Origin: Actinobacteria bacterium 69-20
GTDB lineage: Bacteria > Actinomycetota > Actinomycetes > Mycobacteriales > Nakamurellaceae
NCBI GenBank assembly: GCA_001897425.1
Contig: MKSW01000040.1
Span: 171,089-235,088 of the forward strand
DNA: 64,000 nucleotides
Direction of reading: 5' to 3'
A program made the position numbers and the translations under genes. Of the stretch, positions 15,937 through 25,700 are shown piece after piece. The notes under the pieces are model-generated. The model was not told where the DNA came from, did not search any database, and saw nothing but the letters and a program-made list of their open reading frames with translations. Position 1 is the first letter of the stretch. Each line of letters opens with the position of its first letter.

Positions 15937-17418
15937 TCAGTTGATGCAGGGCACCTGGAAGCCGCTGGACACGGACGAGGACGTGCTGGCGGCGGCAGCC
16001 GAGAACGTCGTCATACTCGGCGATGTCGTGGTAGGAACCGGCGCGGGACTCGCGGAATGCGTCTGCGTGCCGACCGCCGCTCCGATCGGCTCATCCGCCG
16101 CCAGCCGCGCGAAGATCGCGCGCACCTGGGCCGGATCGGCTTGCAGCGCAGAGGTTGTCGTGATCTGCGTGGCGTCCGTCGTGGGCAGCGTGAAGAAGTG
16201 GATCGCGCCGGCCACCAGTCCGTGCATCTGCTCGGCGAAGGTCATCAGGTCGAACCCGGAGTCCAGCGTGAGCGACCGGCGCGCCGCGTCCACCAGCGCC
16301 AGCAGCCGCGCGGGATTGGTCAGCGTTCCCGCGGAAAGGATCTTGTTCGCGGCCGATTCGAGGAATACCTGTTGGCGTTTGATCCGGTCCAGGTCGCCGC
16401 CGGGCAGCCCGTGGCGCTGCCGGACGAAGGCGAGGGCGGAGGCACCCTGGACGTCGAAGTGGCCGGCGGGGAAGTCGGCACCGGACTGCCGGTCGTGGAC
16501 GGGGTGGAGCAGGCACACGGGCACGCCGCCGACCGCCTGAGACAGAAGATAGAAGCTGATCAGGTTGACGAAGACGAAATGGTTGATCTTGATCCCGGTG
16601 AACTGCTGCACGATCTTGACGAGCATCGTGGCGCCGGCGTCGTTCGATTCGCGCTCTAGCGCCGCGCCGGCCACGCCCTTGGCGGCGAGATACTGCTGGT
16701 CGTAGTACTTCGCGGTGCTATAGAAGCCGTTGATCTTGCCCGGCTGGTAGTGCACCTGGTTGCCGTATTGGTCCGGGCCGGTGACGCCCGGCGCGTCGAC
16801 CACCGACGGGAACATCCAGGTGTCGCGCGGGATCGAGATCCCGGTCGCCGCGCCGCCGCCGGCCGGAATGTGGATGATCAGCAGGGTGTCGGTGTTGACG
16901 CCGCCGCCGTCGAGGGTGACGCCGATCAACTTCTGCTGGGCGGGTGTGAGCGGATTGCCCTGCGCGTCGGTGCGGGCATCGGCGCCGACCACCAGGATGT
17001 TCTCCGCGCCGATCGCTGGAACGTCCGCCCCGCCCGCCGGGGCGGAGGGCCCACTGGCAGGCGTGCCGCGGACCGGCAGTGCCGCCGTGGGTGCCTTGCC
17101 CGCGCCGGTCGCGCCGGCGGCGTTCGGGACCGACACCACGCCGACGTTTCCGGCCGCGGTGACGGCGTTGCTGGTCCCCACCACGTTCATCGACCAGGCC
17201 GTCCCGGCTGTCGCGAGCACGGCGGCCGACACCACGCACGCCACCACGCGGCCGACCATCATGCTCAGGCGGTGCGCCCGGCCTGAGCGGTCTGCGCGGT
17301 CTGGGCGGTTCTCGCGGTGCGCAGGCTCCGCGCGGTGCGCCGCGTTCCCCCGGAACCCACGCGGTGCGCGGTGCGCGGGCGTCACCGGATGGCGCTTCCG
17401 GCCAGCCATGTCGACCAT
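15937..17418 (-). CDS. LytR-CpsA-Psr (LCP) family cell-wall ligase
   Basis: LCP proteins transfer polymers such as arabinogalactan or teichoic acids from lipid carriers to peptidoglycan outside the membrane. One membrane segment near residues 50-75 (VVACVVSAAVLATAGTAW) follows a basic N-terminus. The LCP domain contains NILVVGADARTD, NTDTLLIIHIP, the conserved ISIPRDTW arginine motif, KINGFYS, FVFVNLISFYLL, GHFDVQGASALAFVRQRH and DLDRIKRQQVFL. The C-terminus is a Ser/Thr/Pro-rich tail. The start at 17418 is favoured by a GGAG site 6-7 bases upstream; 17430 and 17409 are alternatives. All overlap the end of the L,D-transpeptidase gene upstream, so the two are translationally linked wall genes. 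Confidence 0.9.
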   Translation of the reverse strand: MVDMAGRKRHPVTPAHRAPRGFRGNAAHRAEPAHRENRPDRADRSGRAHRLSMMVGRVVACVVSAAVLATAGTAWSMNVVGTSNAVTAAGNVGVVSVPNAAGATGAGKAPTAALPVRGTPASGPSAPAGGADVPAIGAENILVVGADARTDAQGNPLTPAQQKLIGVTLDGGGVNTDTLLIIHIPAGGGAATGISIPRDTWMFPSVVDAPGVTGPDQYGNQVHYQPGKINGFYSTAKYYDQQYLAAKGVAGAALERESNDAGATMLVKIVQQFTGIKINHFVFVNLISFYLLSQAVGGVPVCLLHPVHDRQSGADFPAGHFDVQGASALAFVRQRHGLPGGDLDRIKRQQVFLESAANKILSAGTLTNPARLLALVDAARRSLTLDSGFDLMTFAEQMHGLVAGAIHFFTLPTTDATQITTTSALQADPAQVRAIFARLAADEPIGAAVGTQTHSASPAPVPTTTSPSMTTFSAAAASTSSSVSSGFQVPCIN

Positions 17419-18863
17419 GGCACGCTCCATTCGCCGCCCTCCGAGAACTGGAGCTGCGGAGCACCTTTCGCACCGTGGATCACGACCGGATCGCCGATCA
17501 GCGAGTTGTTGTAGAACCAGACAGCGTTCGCCTTGTTCAGGTTCAGGCAACCGTGCGAGACGTCGTACCCGTGGTTCTGCGCCCACACCGTGTTGTTGAG
17601 CTCGTGCAGGAAGATCCCGTCCGTGGAGATCCGGGTGGAGTAGTAGATCGGCTCCGGCGCGTATCCGCCCGGCGCGTCTGCCGGCAGCCCGTAGCTGGCC
17701 GAGGACATCATCTGCGGATTCTTGTGGTCGAGCACGGTGTAGGTGCCGTTCGGCGTGTAGAAGTTGATGTACCGGCCGTCGACCGTCACACCGCCGTGCT
17801 TGCCCATCGACGTGTTCATGGTGCGGATCGCCTTGCCCGCCGCGTCATACACGGTGACGGTGTCGACCTTCGGCGCGCTGTCCTCGGCGACGGTGAGCTG
17901 CCGCCGACCGATCGTGAAGGACGTCGACACGTCCGACTGCCCGTAGAGCCCGGGCCCGACTTCGACGCCGTACACATTGGCGCTGATGGTCACCTTGGTG
18001 CCGGCCGGCCAGTAGTCCTTCGGGCGGAAGTGCACGTTCTGCGCGTCCGACCAATACCACGAGCCGTCCACGTGCGGGGACGTCGTCACCTGCAAGGTGC
18101 GCTGCGCTGCGGCCCGGTCGGCGATCGGCTCGTCGAAGTGCACCACCGGAACGATGCCCACCCCGTACGTCGCCCCGTTGGTGAGCGGGTAGCGGCCGGT
18201 GTATTCGAGGTACGGCATCGTCATGTTGTGCGGGGTGAGCGTGGTGAACGCGCTCGTGCCGGTGACGGTCTGCCCGTCGTCGTTCGTTGCGGTCGCGGTG
18301 AGCCGATACGACTTCCCGTACCCGAGCGGCTGTGTCGCCTGCCAGGACGTCTTGTCCGCGCTGAGCGCCCCCGCGACCTGTACGTTCTCCGTCGGGTTGA
18401 CGAGCGTCACGGACGTGAGCGTGCCACCCGCCGCCACCGCGGTGATCGGCGCGGCCGGGTTGACCGTCGTCGATCCGGGCGTGGGGCTGATGGTGAGCGT
18501 CGGTGGATCCGCCGATGTAGTCGTCGGTGGGGGATCGGCGTTCGTGTCGTCGGGGTTGGCATTCCCGGACTGGTCCACCGGAGATGACGCTGTTCCCCCG
18601 GTCCCCGGGTCAGGCGCTGACGGATCCGCTCCGCCCGAGGACGTCGTCATGGGCGGTACGGTGACGGCCGGCGATACGGGACCGGTCGATGCGGTGCCGG
18701 AAAATGCGGTGGACGACGGATCCGATGCCGATGCCTTGGCCGGGCCGGAGCAGGCGCCGAGCACCAAGACCGCCGCTACTGCTGCGACGAGCCATCCGCT
18801 CTTGTGCACACCGTGTAGCACGCCGTGCCGCACCTTCGCCGTTGCCACCGGCCACCCGCGCAT
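17382..18863 (-). CDS. L,D-transpeptidase lipoprotein (Ldt)
   Basis: Makes 3-3 cross-links in peptidoglycan. 493 residues. A type II signal peptide ends in the lipobox LVLGAC (about Cys38); a long Pro/Ser/Thr-rich linker (40-125) spans the wall; an Ig-like domain (about 125-230) and a second beta domain precede the YkuD catalytic domain. The active-site motif SHGCLNL places the nucleophile at about Cys439, with the catalytic His in the preceding IFLHELN segment. The layout matches mycobacterial Ldt enzymes. The gene overlaps the downstream LCP gene. A GAACNNCGTCAT motif (18584-18595) falls in the disordered linker. Confidence 0.94.
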   Translation of the reverse strand: MRGWPVATAKVRHGVLHGVHKSGWLVAAVAAVLVLGACSGPAKASASDPSSTAFSGTASTGPVSPAVTVPPMTTSSGGADPSAPDPGTGGTASSPVDQSGNANPDDTNADPPPTTTSADPPTLTISPTPGSTTVNPAAPITAVAAGGTLTSVTLVNPTENVQVAGALSADKTSWQATQPLGYGKSYRLTATATNDDGQTVTGTSAFTTLTPHNMTMPYLEYTGRYPLTNGATYGVGIVPVVHFDEPIADRAAAQRTLQVTTSPHVDGSWYWSDAQNVHFRPKDYWPAGTKVTISANVYGVEVGPGLYGQSDVSTSFTIGRRQLTVAEDSAPKVDTVTVYDAAGKAIRTMNTSMGKHGGVTVDGRYINFYTPNGTYTVLDHKNPQMMSSASYGLPADAPGGYAPEPIYYSTRISTDGIFLHELNNTVWAQNHGYDVSHGCLNLNKANAVWFYNNSLIGDPVVIHGAKGAPQLQFSEGGEWSVPWSTWLAGSAIR

Positions 18864-19173
18864 GATTTGGTTGCCGCCTCCGTTCGCGCTCGTGAAAATC
18901 GGTCGTCTTCGCTACGTACCGCTGATTACCGTCGTACTGCTATTTTCGCCGCATCGGACGCGAACCGGGACCGTTCCAGGTCACGATCTGGGAAATCTTC
19001 ATGATCCTGGTGTTTCTGACCTCGGTGCCCGTTGCCCCGCCGCCTCGCTTCGGCGTTCCTTACGACGCGCATCGGGCCGTCGCGTTCCCGCGGGAGCGCC
19101 CAACGTTGTTCGGGGATCGGGGCGGCCCGGGGGGCTGCACGGCGAGGACGGGGCTTGCGGCGCGGAGCGCCGG
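18864..19173. other. Intergenic region upstream of the L,D-transpeptidase gene
   Basis: About 310 bp, less GC-rich at its left end. It should contain the promoter of the transpeptidase-LCP pair on the minus strand. I see no gene, repeat or hairpin that stands out. Confidence 0.4.
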
Positions 19174-19176
19174 GAA

Positions 19177-19629
19177 CTACGTCATAGACGTCATATGCGG
19201 TGACGGATCCGGTGGTGACCGGACGGCGAGGCGCTCGACCGGTTGGCCGGTGACGGCGACGACGAGGTCGAAATCCTTGTCGACATGCAGCACCCGGTGC
19301 CCGGCGATCTCCGCGGTCGCTGCCACCAGCAGGTCCGGGATGCTCGGTGCGCGATGCTGGCCACGCTCGGCCAATACGCGTTGCACGTCCAGCGCGCGAT
19401 CCTCGATCGTCGGTGTGAGGTATTCGACGATGAGGTTGGCGACCGACGGCGCCTGGATGGACTGTGTCCAGCCCGGCGCATTGCGTGCCGAATAGCCCAT
19501 CTCCAGCAGCGTGACCGTCGTGACGTACACGAGCCCCCGGTTGATTCGATCCAGCCAGACCTGAAGGCCGTCCGCCGATTCGCCCAGACGCTGATATGCG
19601 GACTTGTCGATCAGCCAGGTGTCGCTCAT
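19177..19629 (-). CDS. vapC: VapC-family PIN toxin
   Basis: A 150-residue PIN-domain ribonuclease. Acidic residues fit the family: Asp8 in LIDKSAY, Glu43 in TLLEMGYS, Asp99 in IPDLLVAA and Asp118 in HVDKDFD. The spacing is that of mycobacterial VapC toxins. The gene follows the VapB gene by 13 bases on the same strand. The stop codon (19179-19177) lies within a GAACNNCGTCAT motif (19174-19185). Confidence 0.92.
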   Translation of the reverse strand: MSDTWLIDKSAYQRLGESADGLQVWLDRINRGLVYVTTVTLLEMGYSARNAPGWTQSIQAPSVANLIVEYLTPTIEDRALDVQRVLAERGQHRAPSIPDLLVAATAEIAGHRVLHVDKDFDLVVAVTGQPVERLAVRSPPDPSPHMTSMT

Positions 19630-19642
19630 CAGCGGGTGTCGC

Positions 19643-19867
19643 TCACGACCAGGCGTCGCGCATGACGCGCGCGTCGCCGAGATCGGCCATGGCGGCGCGC
19701 GACAGTTGATAGTCCGCAGGCGTCGCGGGCGGCGCGGTTCGATACCGCGCGATTCGGCGCATCTCGCGGCGTAAGAACTCCGCGCGCGAGAGCCCGAGGC
19801 GGTCGGCAGCCGTGTCGATCGCGCTGATCTCGTCGTCGGGGACGTTCCGAATGAGAAGATCCGTCAT
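19643..19867 (-). CDS. vapB: VapB-family antitoxin
   Basis: A 74-residue antitoxin with an N-terminal ribbon-helix-helix (DLLIRNVPDDEISAIDTAADRLGLSR), also called FitA/VapB type, which dimerises to bind the operator. The C-terminal half is the toxin-binding tail. It is first in a two-gene operon with vapC. A palindrome at 19899-19920, just upstream of its start, is the probable autoregulatory operator. Confidence 0.88.
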   Translation of the reverse strand: MTDLLIRNVPDDEISAIDTAADRLGLSRAEFLRREMRRIARYRTAPPATPADYQLSRAAMADLGDARVMRDAWS

Positions 19868-19898
19868 CGGTCAGGCTCCTCACGTGCGGTGCTGTGCG

Positions 19899-19920
19899 GC
19901 GATATCGTTTATGATATCGC
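19899..19920 (-). promoter_or_regulatory. vapBC operator palindrome
   Basis: GCGATATC-GTTTAT-GATATCGC is a perfect 8+6+8 inverted repeat 32 bases before the vapB start codon. On the minus strand it contains TATCAT, which could serve as the -10 region, so binding would block the promoter. Confidence 0.68.
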
Positions 19921-19952
19921 ATCGGTGCCCGTGCCGCGGCGGGCGGCCGCCG

Positions 19953-21818
19953 CTACCCGAGCATCTCGTCGACGTAGCACCAGCGCCAGGCCTCGCCCGG
20001 CTCGAACGATCGCATTACCGGATGGCTGGTCGCCTCGAAGTGCGCGGTCGCGTGCCGCCCCGGCGACGAGTCGCAGCAGCCCACATGACCGCAGCTCAGG
20101 CACAGCCGAAGGTGGACCCATCGGGTGCCGTCGCGCAGGCACTCGGCGCAGCCGTCCGGCGTACTCGCCGGCCGTGCTCGCGGTGCTTCGCGCAGATGAG
20201 CGCACCCGCCCCGGCCGGCCGGCACCGTCAGCTCCTGGTCCAACCGCGCGGTGGCGTCCTCCACCCGATCCAGCATCGACTCCTCCATATCGATCGCCCG
20301 CATCGCCGTGTGCAGCACCTCGTGGTCGTAGCCGCCGCGGTCGCGGGCCGCGAGGACCCACTCGCGTTCCGCCGCCAGCATGTCCAGGCGCAGCCGCCGG
20401 TAGGCCGCGGCCGGCGGCTCGACCTCGGCCTGCGACCGGCCGAGGCGCTCCCATGCCATGTTCACCCGCCGATCGGCCCGCTCCTCCAGTTGCGCGACGA
20501 CCTCGGGCGGATCGTCCGGGCCGAGCACCTCGGCGAGCCGCTCCAGGCCGGCGCGCGTCGCTCCCGAGGTGAGCCCTGCCAATTGCAGCGCGTCCTCCAC
20601 CGGATCGGGCCCGGGCAGCCGGAACCGCCGCACCAGCCAGGGCAGCGTCCACCCCTGCAGCAGCAACGTGCCCGCCACCACGGTGAAAGCGGCGAACGCA
20701 AACAGCGCTCGGTACGGCGTGTCCGGTGGGATCACGAACACCGCAGCGAGGGTCACCACGCCGCGCATCCCGGCCCAGGAGATGACGGTGCACTCCGCCC
20801 AGGACCAAGCGTCCCGTCGCGTGAGCCGCAGCCCGCCGGCGACGCCGAAGACGTAGACGAACCGGGCCACGATCGTGGCGGCCAGCACCCCGAGACATAT
20901 CGGGACGACGACCCCCCACGCCAGGTTTCCGGCGTTCACCGCGACGGCGAGGTCGCGCACCTGCAGGCCGATCAGCAGGAAGACGATGTTCTCCAACACG
21001 AACTGCACGGTCTGCCAGTTGATGCTCTCGGCGATCCGGGATGTCGCCGACTGCAAGGTCGTCGACCGGTGCCCCAGCAGCAGCCCGGTGACCACCACCG
21101 CCAGCACCCCGGACGTGCCGAGTTCCTCCGCCGGGAGGAAGGCGACGTACGGCGCGGCGAATGAGAGCGTCGTGTCCAGCACGGCCGTGGTGAGCCGCCG
21201 GCGGATCAGCGCCAGAACGGTTGCGGCCAGCAACCCGATGATGAGCCCGCCTCCCGCCGCCTTCACGAAGTCCCAGATCACCGTCGTCGCATGGACTCTC
21301 GACGTCATCGCCGCCAACGCGGTACCCAGCGCGACAAGCGCGCTCGCGTCGTTGAGCAGGCTCTCGCTCTCCAGCAGCGCCACGATCCGGCGTGGCATCC
21401 CGACGCGTCGGCCGACCGCGGTAGCGGCCACCGCGTCCGGCGGGGCGACCACCGCGCCCAGCGCCATCGCCGCCGCGAGGCCCGCAGCCGGCAGCATCCA
21501 CCAGGTCACCAGGCCGACCGCCGCCGTCGTGAACGCGACCGCGCCGACCGCCAGCAGGATGATCCCGCGCCGGTTCGCCCGGAATTGCACCAGCGGGGTG
21601 CGGATTGCCGCCGCATAGAGCAGCGGGGGCAGCAGCCCGGTGAGCACGAGGTCCGGTGTGATGCGGATGGTGAAGGCATGCGGGATAAACGACAGCCCCA
21701 CGCCGACCACCATCAGCACCAGCGGCTCGGCGTAGCGCCACCGCCTGGCTCCCGCCGATACCGCGACGATCACGGCGATCAGCGCCAGGATTTGCAGCGT
21801 CGCATGCACCCGCATCAT
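19953..21818 (-). CDS. CPA1 Na+/H+ antiporter with C-terminal UBP zinc finger
   Basis: A 621-residue monovalent cation/proton antiporter. Residues about 1-400 form some 12 membrane helices, with the ion-site motif VVAPPDAVAATAVGRRVG and a second conserved block LESESLLNDASALV. A cytosolic helical region (about 410-525) follows. Residues 539-621 are a UBP-type zinc finger: CAH at the start, two further Cys pairs (CAEC, CLSCGH), GCC and two late His residues (HATAHF, SHPVMR). UBP fingers bind free ubiquitin C-termini in eukaryotes, and their bacterial role is unclear. ATG codons at 21818 and 21815 are both possible starts. The fusion frame is uninterrupted. Confidence 0.9.
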   Translation of the reverse strand: MMRVHATLQILALIAVIVAVSAGARRWRYAEPLVLMVVGVGLSFIPHAFTIRITPDLVLTGLLPPLLYAAAIRTPLVQFRANRRGIILLAVGAVAFTTAAVGLVTWWMLPAAGLAAAMALGAVVAPPDAVAATAVGRRVGMPRRIVALLESESLLNDASALVALGTALAAMTSRVHATTVIWDFVKAAGGGLIIGLLAATVLALIRRRLTTAVLDTTLSFAAPYVAFLPAEELGTSGVLAVVVTGLLLGHRSTTLQSATSRIAESINWQTVQFVLENIVFLLIGLQVRDLAVAVNAGNLAWGVVVPICLGVLAATIVARFVYVFGVAGGLRLTRRDAWSWAECTVISWAGMRGVVTLAAVFVIPPDTPYRALFAFAAFTVVAGTLLLQGWTLPWLVRRFRLPGPDPVEDALQLAGLTSGATRAGLERLAEVLGPDDPPEVVAQLEERADRRVNMAWERLGRSQAEVEPPAAAYRRLRLDMLAAEREWVLAARDRGGYDHEVLHTAMRAIDMEESMLDRVEDATARLDQELTVPAGRGGCAHLREAPRARPASTPDGCAECLRDGTRWVHLRLCLSCGHVGCCDSSPGRHATAHFEATSHPVMRSFEPGEAWRWCYVDEMLG

Positions 21819-22075
21819 TCTTCCCCGCCGTGTCGGGAAGAGAGTCAGCGCCTATGACGCCGATGACGATGTTCGTGCCTGCGGCGTTTGGCATTGTCGC
21901 GGAAACTGTGGCCGAGACGGCCATCTCACGTGCTTGCCCGGTGCGGCTGGCGGCACGGCGGCGCTCATCGGCGTCGGGGTTGAGCGATGACATCGGGATC
22001 GGCGGTGGTAAGCCGGAACCTGGCGGTAGCCAGGGGGTTCCGTGGGCCGTTTCCGATGGGCTACGGGGCGAGGTA
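21819..22075. other. Gap upstream of the antiporter gene
   Basis: About 260 bp with a GAACNNCGTCAT motif at 21863-21874 and no reading frame with coding character in either strand. It should include the antiporter promoter. Confidence 0.35.
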
Positions 22076-22162
22076 CTACGGGGTGAGATCCGGGTCGCGG
22101 TCGGCACCTGTAGTCAGAAGCGAGACGCCCACGACAACGAGCACAACGGGCAGGATCGTCAC
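22076..22162 (-). CDS. Possible 28-residue membrane peptide
   Basis: A GTG-start frame overlapping the stop of the next upstream minus-strand ORF as GTGA. It encodes a short peptide whose first half is a hydrophobic helix (ILPVVLVVVGVSLL) and whose end is polar. The coupling and the hydrophobic pattern are the only support. It may be the tail of a decayed membrane protein. Confidence 0.25.
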   Translation of the reverse strand: MTILPVVLVVVGVSLLTTGADRDPDLTP

Positions 22163-22482
22163 GCGCTTGCGGACCGGTCTGCGGCGCGGTCCGTAAGCAG
22201 ATCCACGACCAACGACGTGTCGTTTCCCGACGCTGCCTTGCCGGCGAGGACGTCATCTTGGAACGCCGCGAGCACCGCCGCCCGCAGCGTCAGCCGCCGT
22301 TTCGCGCCTACCCGAATCCAATGTCCGAGCGAACTGCTCACCATGCGCACGCGTGCGACTGTACCGAGTTGGATGGGAAGCGTGAAGTCGCTTCCCGCTG
22401 GACACATCGCCTCTCGCGAATGGCCACCTGGTGGCAGCATCACGATCAGCTTGCGCGCTTCAGCCCAGCGCGCACCAGGCAA
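22159..22482 (-). CDS. Hypothetical protein, doubtful
   Basis: A 107-residue frame of moderate quality. GC at third codon positions is lower than in neighbouring genes, and I recognise no family. It overlaps the broken 5' end of the NERD-like remnant on the other strand by a few bases. An internal ATG would shorten it by 14 residues. The surrounding 21.9-22.7 kb stretch looks like an eroded insertion or deletion scar, so this may be a fragment. Confidence 0.3.
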   Translation of the reverse strand: MPGARWAEARKLIVMLPPGGHSREAMCPAGSDFTLPIQLGTVARVRMVSSSLGHWIRVGAKRRLTLRAAVLAAFQDDVLAGKAASGNDTSLVVDLLTDRAADRSASA

Positions 22483-22688
22483 TAATCGGCCAGGACGTGC
22501 CGATCGCGAGGGTGCTGGTCTTCATCGGGGCCGATTGGCCGCTCATCGGTGGGGACTTTGCCACCCAGCAGGTCCGGGTCGTGTGGCCGAAGAAGGCGGA
22601 AGAACTCGTAGTGAGACCTGGCCGGCTCGACGCGGTGAGTGTTGATGCGCTGCATCGGACGCTTGCCGAAGCGTTGCCGCCGGCATGA
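22475..22688 (+). pseudogene. 3' remnant of a NERD-domain (nuclease-related) protein
   Basis: About 70 codons encode a segment that resembles the C-terminal end of actinobacterial NERD proteins: VPIARVLVFIGADWPLIGG, VRVVWPKK and a final ALHRTLAEALPPA. The N-terminal catalytic part is absent. The open frame runs a little further upstream (from 22431) but loses all resemblance near 22475, which suggests a deletion or recombination joint there. It is most likely not expressed as a functional enzyme. Confidence 0.55.
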
Positions 22689-22730
22689 GTCGGCCCGTAC
22701 AGGTCACCGTGGGCGTTCCGGTGCGCCGCA

Positions 22731-25700
22731 TCACCTTTCGGCGGGGCGGTCTCCGGGGTCGGGGTGCTCGACGGCGCTGGAGTGTGGCCCGCCGCCGCCG
22801 AGGCCGGGTCGGAGTCGCAGCCCGCGCGGTGTGCTGCGGAAACCTGCCTGGTGTAGGGCCGCGGCCCCCGGTGAGGTCGCTCCGTGCACCGAGGCTCCGT
22901 CGACCCTGGTGATGGTCAGCGGTTCGATCCGGCCGGAGAGTGCGACGTCGGCAAGCGCGCCCGCGGCGCGTGCGAGCAGGCCGGGCTCGGTGGTGAAGGT
23001 GAGCAGTGTGCGGCCGCCGCGTTCGGTGTACATGACGGGAGCGCCGTCGACCAGGCAGACCATCGCCCCGGCGCGGCGAGACGGGCGGTGGCCGGTGGAG
23101 GGTGATGTAGCCGGCGGCGCGGTCCCCGGTTGCTCCGATGAGACCGCCTGTGCCGCAGCGGGTTCGGCGGTGATGGGTTCCGGCCAGGGCAGCGCCGCGC
23201 CGTACGGGTTGGCCGGGTCGGCGCTGGCCAAGACCAGTGCACCGGGCGCCGATCTTTCCCCGCGCTTATCGAGAGATGGTGCTTCCCGGCGTTTTTCGCT
23301 CGGCGATCCGTCATCTCCGGGTAATGGGGCCATGGCGCGGAGCCGATCGACAGCGCCCGCGTCGGCGAATTGGGCGGCGCCGAGCCCCTCCACGAAATAT
23401 CCGCGTCGGATGCGGCCGCTCTCTTCCATCGCGGCCAACACACGGTAGATCCCGGCGAATCCGCCCGGCGTCTCTTCGGCGACGACGCTGCCGCGCGTGA
23501 CGACGCCGTAGCGGTCGAGCAGTAGTTCGGCGGCGGCATGGAGCCGCACCGTGGGATCGGTCTCCAATCGGGGGAGCAGGGACCATCGGCCCGCGGCATG
23601 TCCGGGCACGTGCGCTGCGCGGGCCGCGAATTCGTAGGATGCGCCTATGCCGCGCCGGCCGAGCGTCGCGAGGCGGGACGGGGAGCGTATCCGGGACGGC
23701 GGGGGTTGCTGCCGCACGCGGTGTGCCGCGTGCCCGCCGCTCAGCCGGGCGCGCAGCGGCTTGAGCGTGTCGCCGGTGACCAAGCCGGCAAAGACCAAGT
23801 CCCACAATGCTTCGAGTATGTGGTCGGCCGTGGCAGTGCTCGGGCCGTCGAGGGTCGCCTTCGCCTGACGATCCTCGCCGCCTTCATGGTGTGGCACCGC
23901 GGCGCGGACGGCATCGACCAACTCGGCGAAGAAGAAGGCCCCACCGCGCCGGAGCACGTCGAGGATGGCGGTGTGCAGGGGACCCGGCGGCGGCCCGGGC
24001 AGATCAGGCGGCACGGGCAGGGTGAGCGGCGCGGTCTCGGCGAGGTGCAGGGCGATCCATGCGTCGCCGCCGCCGATCTCGCCGTGGGCGGACCACAGGA
24101 CGTCACCGGCCGCCATGGCGTCATCCAGCATGACGGAGGAGTATTCCGGGATGCGAGCGGGAAGGATCAGAGTCTCCAGCGCGGAGGCCGGCAGCTGTGT
24201 TCCAGCGAGCTGCTCGACCGCGCGGAACAGGCGGTCCATCTGGCCCCCGGCCCCCCGCCGGTCCGCGCTGTGAGCGGGTTCGATGCCGTTCCACGCCGGC
24301 AGGAATCGACCCAACGTCTCGGGCGCGACGGGCTCCACCTCCGCGCGCAGCGCGGCCAACGAACGTCGCCGTAGCAGGCGGAGGACGGCGGGGTCGACGT
24401 ACTCGATCTCGCCCTCCGCCGCGCCGGTTCCGAGGACGCCGCCGAGATCACTGCCGAGGTCACGGCCGAGGGCATTGCCGAGGGCATTGCCGAGAACGCC
24501 GCCGAGCGGCCGAAACTCGCCGGCCACCAACCGGCCGGCCGATATCAGGCGGCTCAGCGCGTCGCGGACCACGGCGACACCGAGACCGAACCGGGCCGCC
24601 GGCTCCGCCGCGGTGAACGGACCATGGGTCCGGGCGTAGCGGCCGAGCAGTCGGGAGAGTGGATCGGAGACCGGTTCGAGGAACGCTTCGGCGATCCCCT
24701 CCGGCAGCGCGACGCCGAGCGCATCGCGCAGCAGAGCCGCGTCCGCCGGATCGGCCCACTGGGCCTGTCCGGCGATGCGGACTTCGATCACCCGCCGCGC
24801 GGCGGCGAGGCGCGCCAGCGACATCGTTGCGGCAGCGACCTTCTCAGGACTCACGTCCGCGGCCACGTCGGGAACCACCTCGAAGGCCGCCTCGGGGTTG
24901 GTGGCCGCGCCGACCTCGGCGGACACTGCGGCTCCCGATCCGGGTCCCAGGTGGCTGCGCGCAGCGATCTCGGCCGCGGTGAGAGGCCCGAGAATCCTCA
25001 CCAGGTCAGTAATCTCGTCCTCGGAGCGGGCACGTCGGTCGGGAGCGAGCCGCTGCAGGGACCGCTCCACCTCGACCAGCGCACCCGCATCGAGCAGATC
25101 GCGCAGCGATGGCGCCTCGGCGGTGCCGAGGAGTTCGGCGAGCAGGGCCGGGTCGATGGTTAGCGCGGCCGCGCGTCGCTCCGCGAGCGGGCTGTCGCCC
25201 TCGTAGATGAACTGCGCGACGTACCCGAACAGCAGCGACCGCGCGAAGGGCGACGGTGCCGGCGTCGTTACCTCGACCACCGCCACCTCGCGCGCGGCGA
25301 TGCGACGCATCAGCAGGGCCAGCGAGGCCACGTCGAACACGTCGGCCAGGCACTCGCGCGCCGCCTCGGCCACCACCGGGAACTCGGGGTAATCCGCGGC
25401 CACCTCCAGCAGTTGCACGGCACGCTGCCGCTGCTGCCACAGCGGCTGGCGCCGATTCGCCTGGTGGCGCGGGAACAGCAGGGACCGCGCGGCGCACTCC
25501 CGGAACCGCGCCGCGAAGACTGCGGAGCCACCCAGCTGTGCGGTGACGTCGGCGCGGACCGTGTCCGGGTCCAGGACCATCAGATCGGCGAGATCCGGTA
25601 ACCCCCAGTCAGATCCGTCATATTCGACATCCGGGAAGCGCAGCACGATGCCGTCGTCGGAATGCTGCGCCTGCACGTCGATGCCATAGCGCTCACGCAT

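Noticed and set aside
19909..22107. 732-codon minus-strand ORF overlapping the antiporter
   Set aside because: Different frame from the antiporter, and Arg/Gly-rich; the antiporter frame has membrane helices and zinc ligands.
21830..22645. 271-codon plus-strand ORF upstream of the NERD remnant
   Set aside because: Low-complexity and without coding bias; it only overlaps the scar region.
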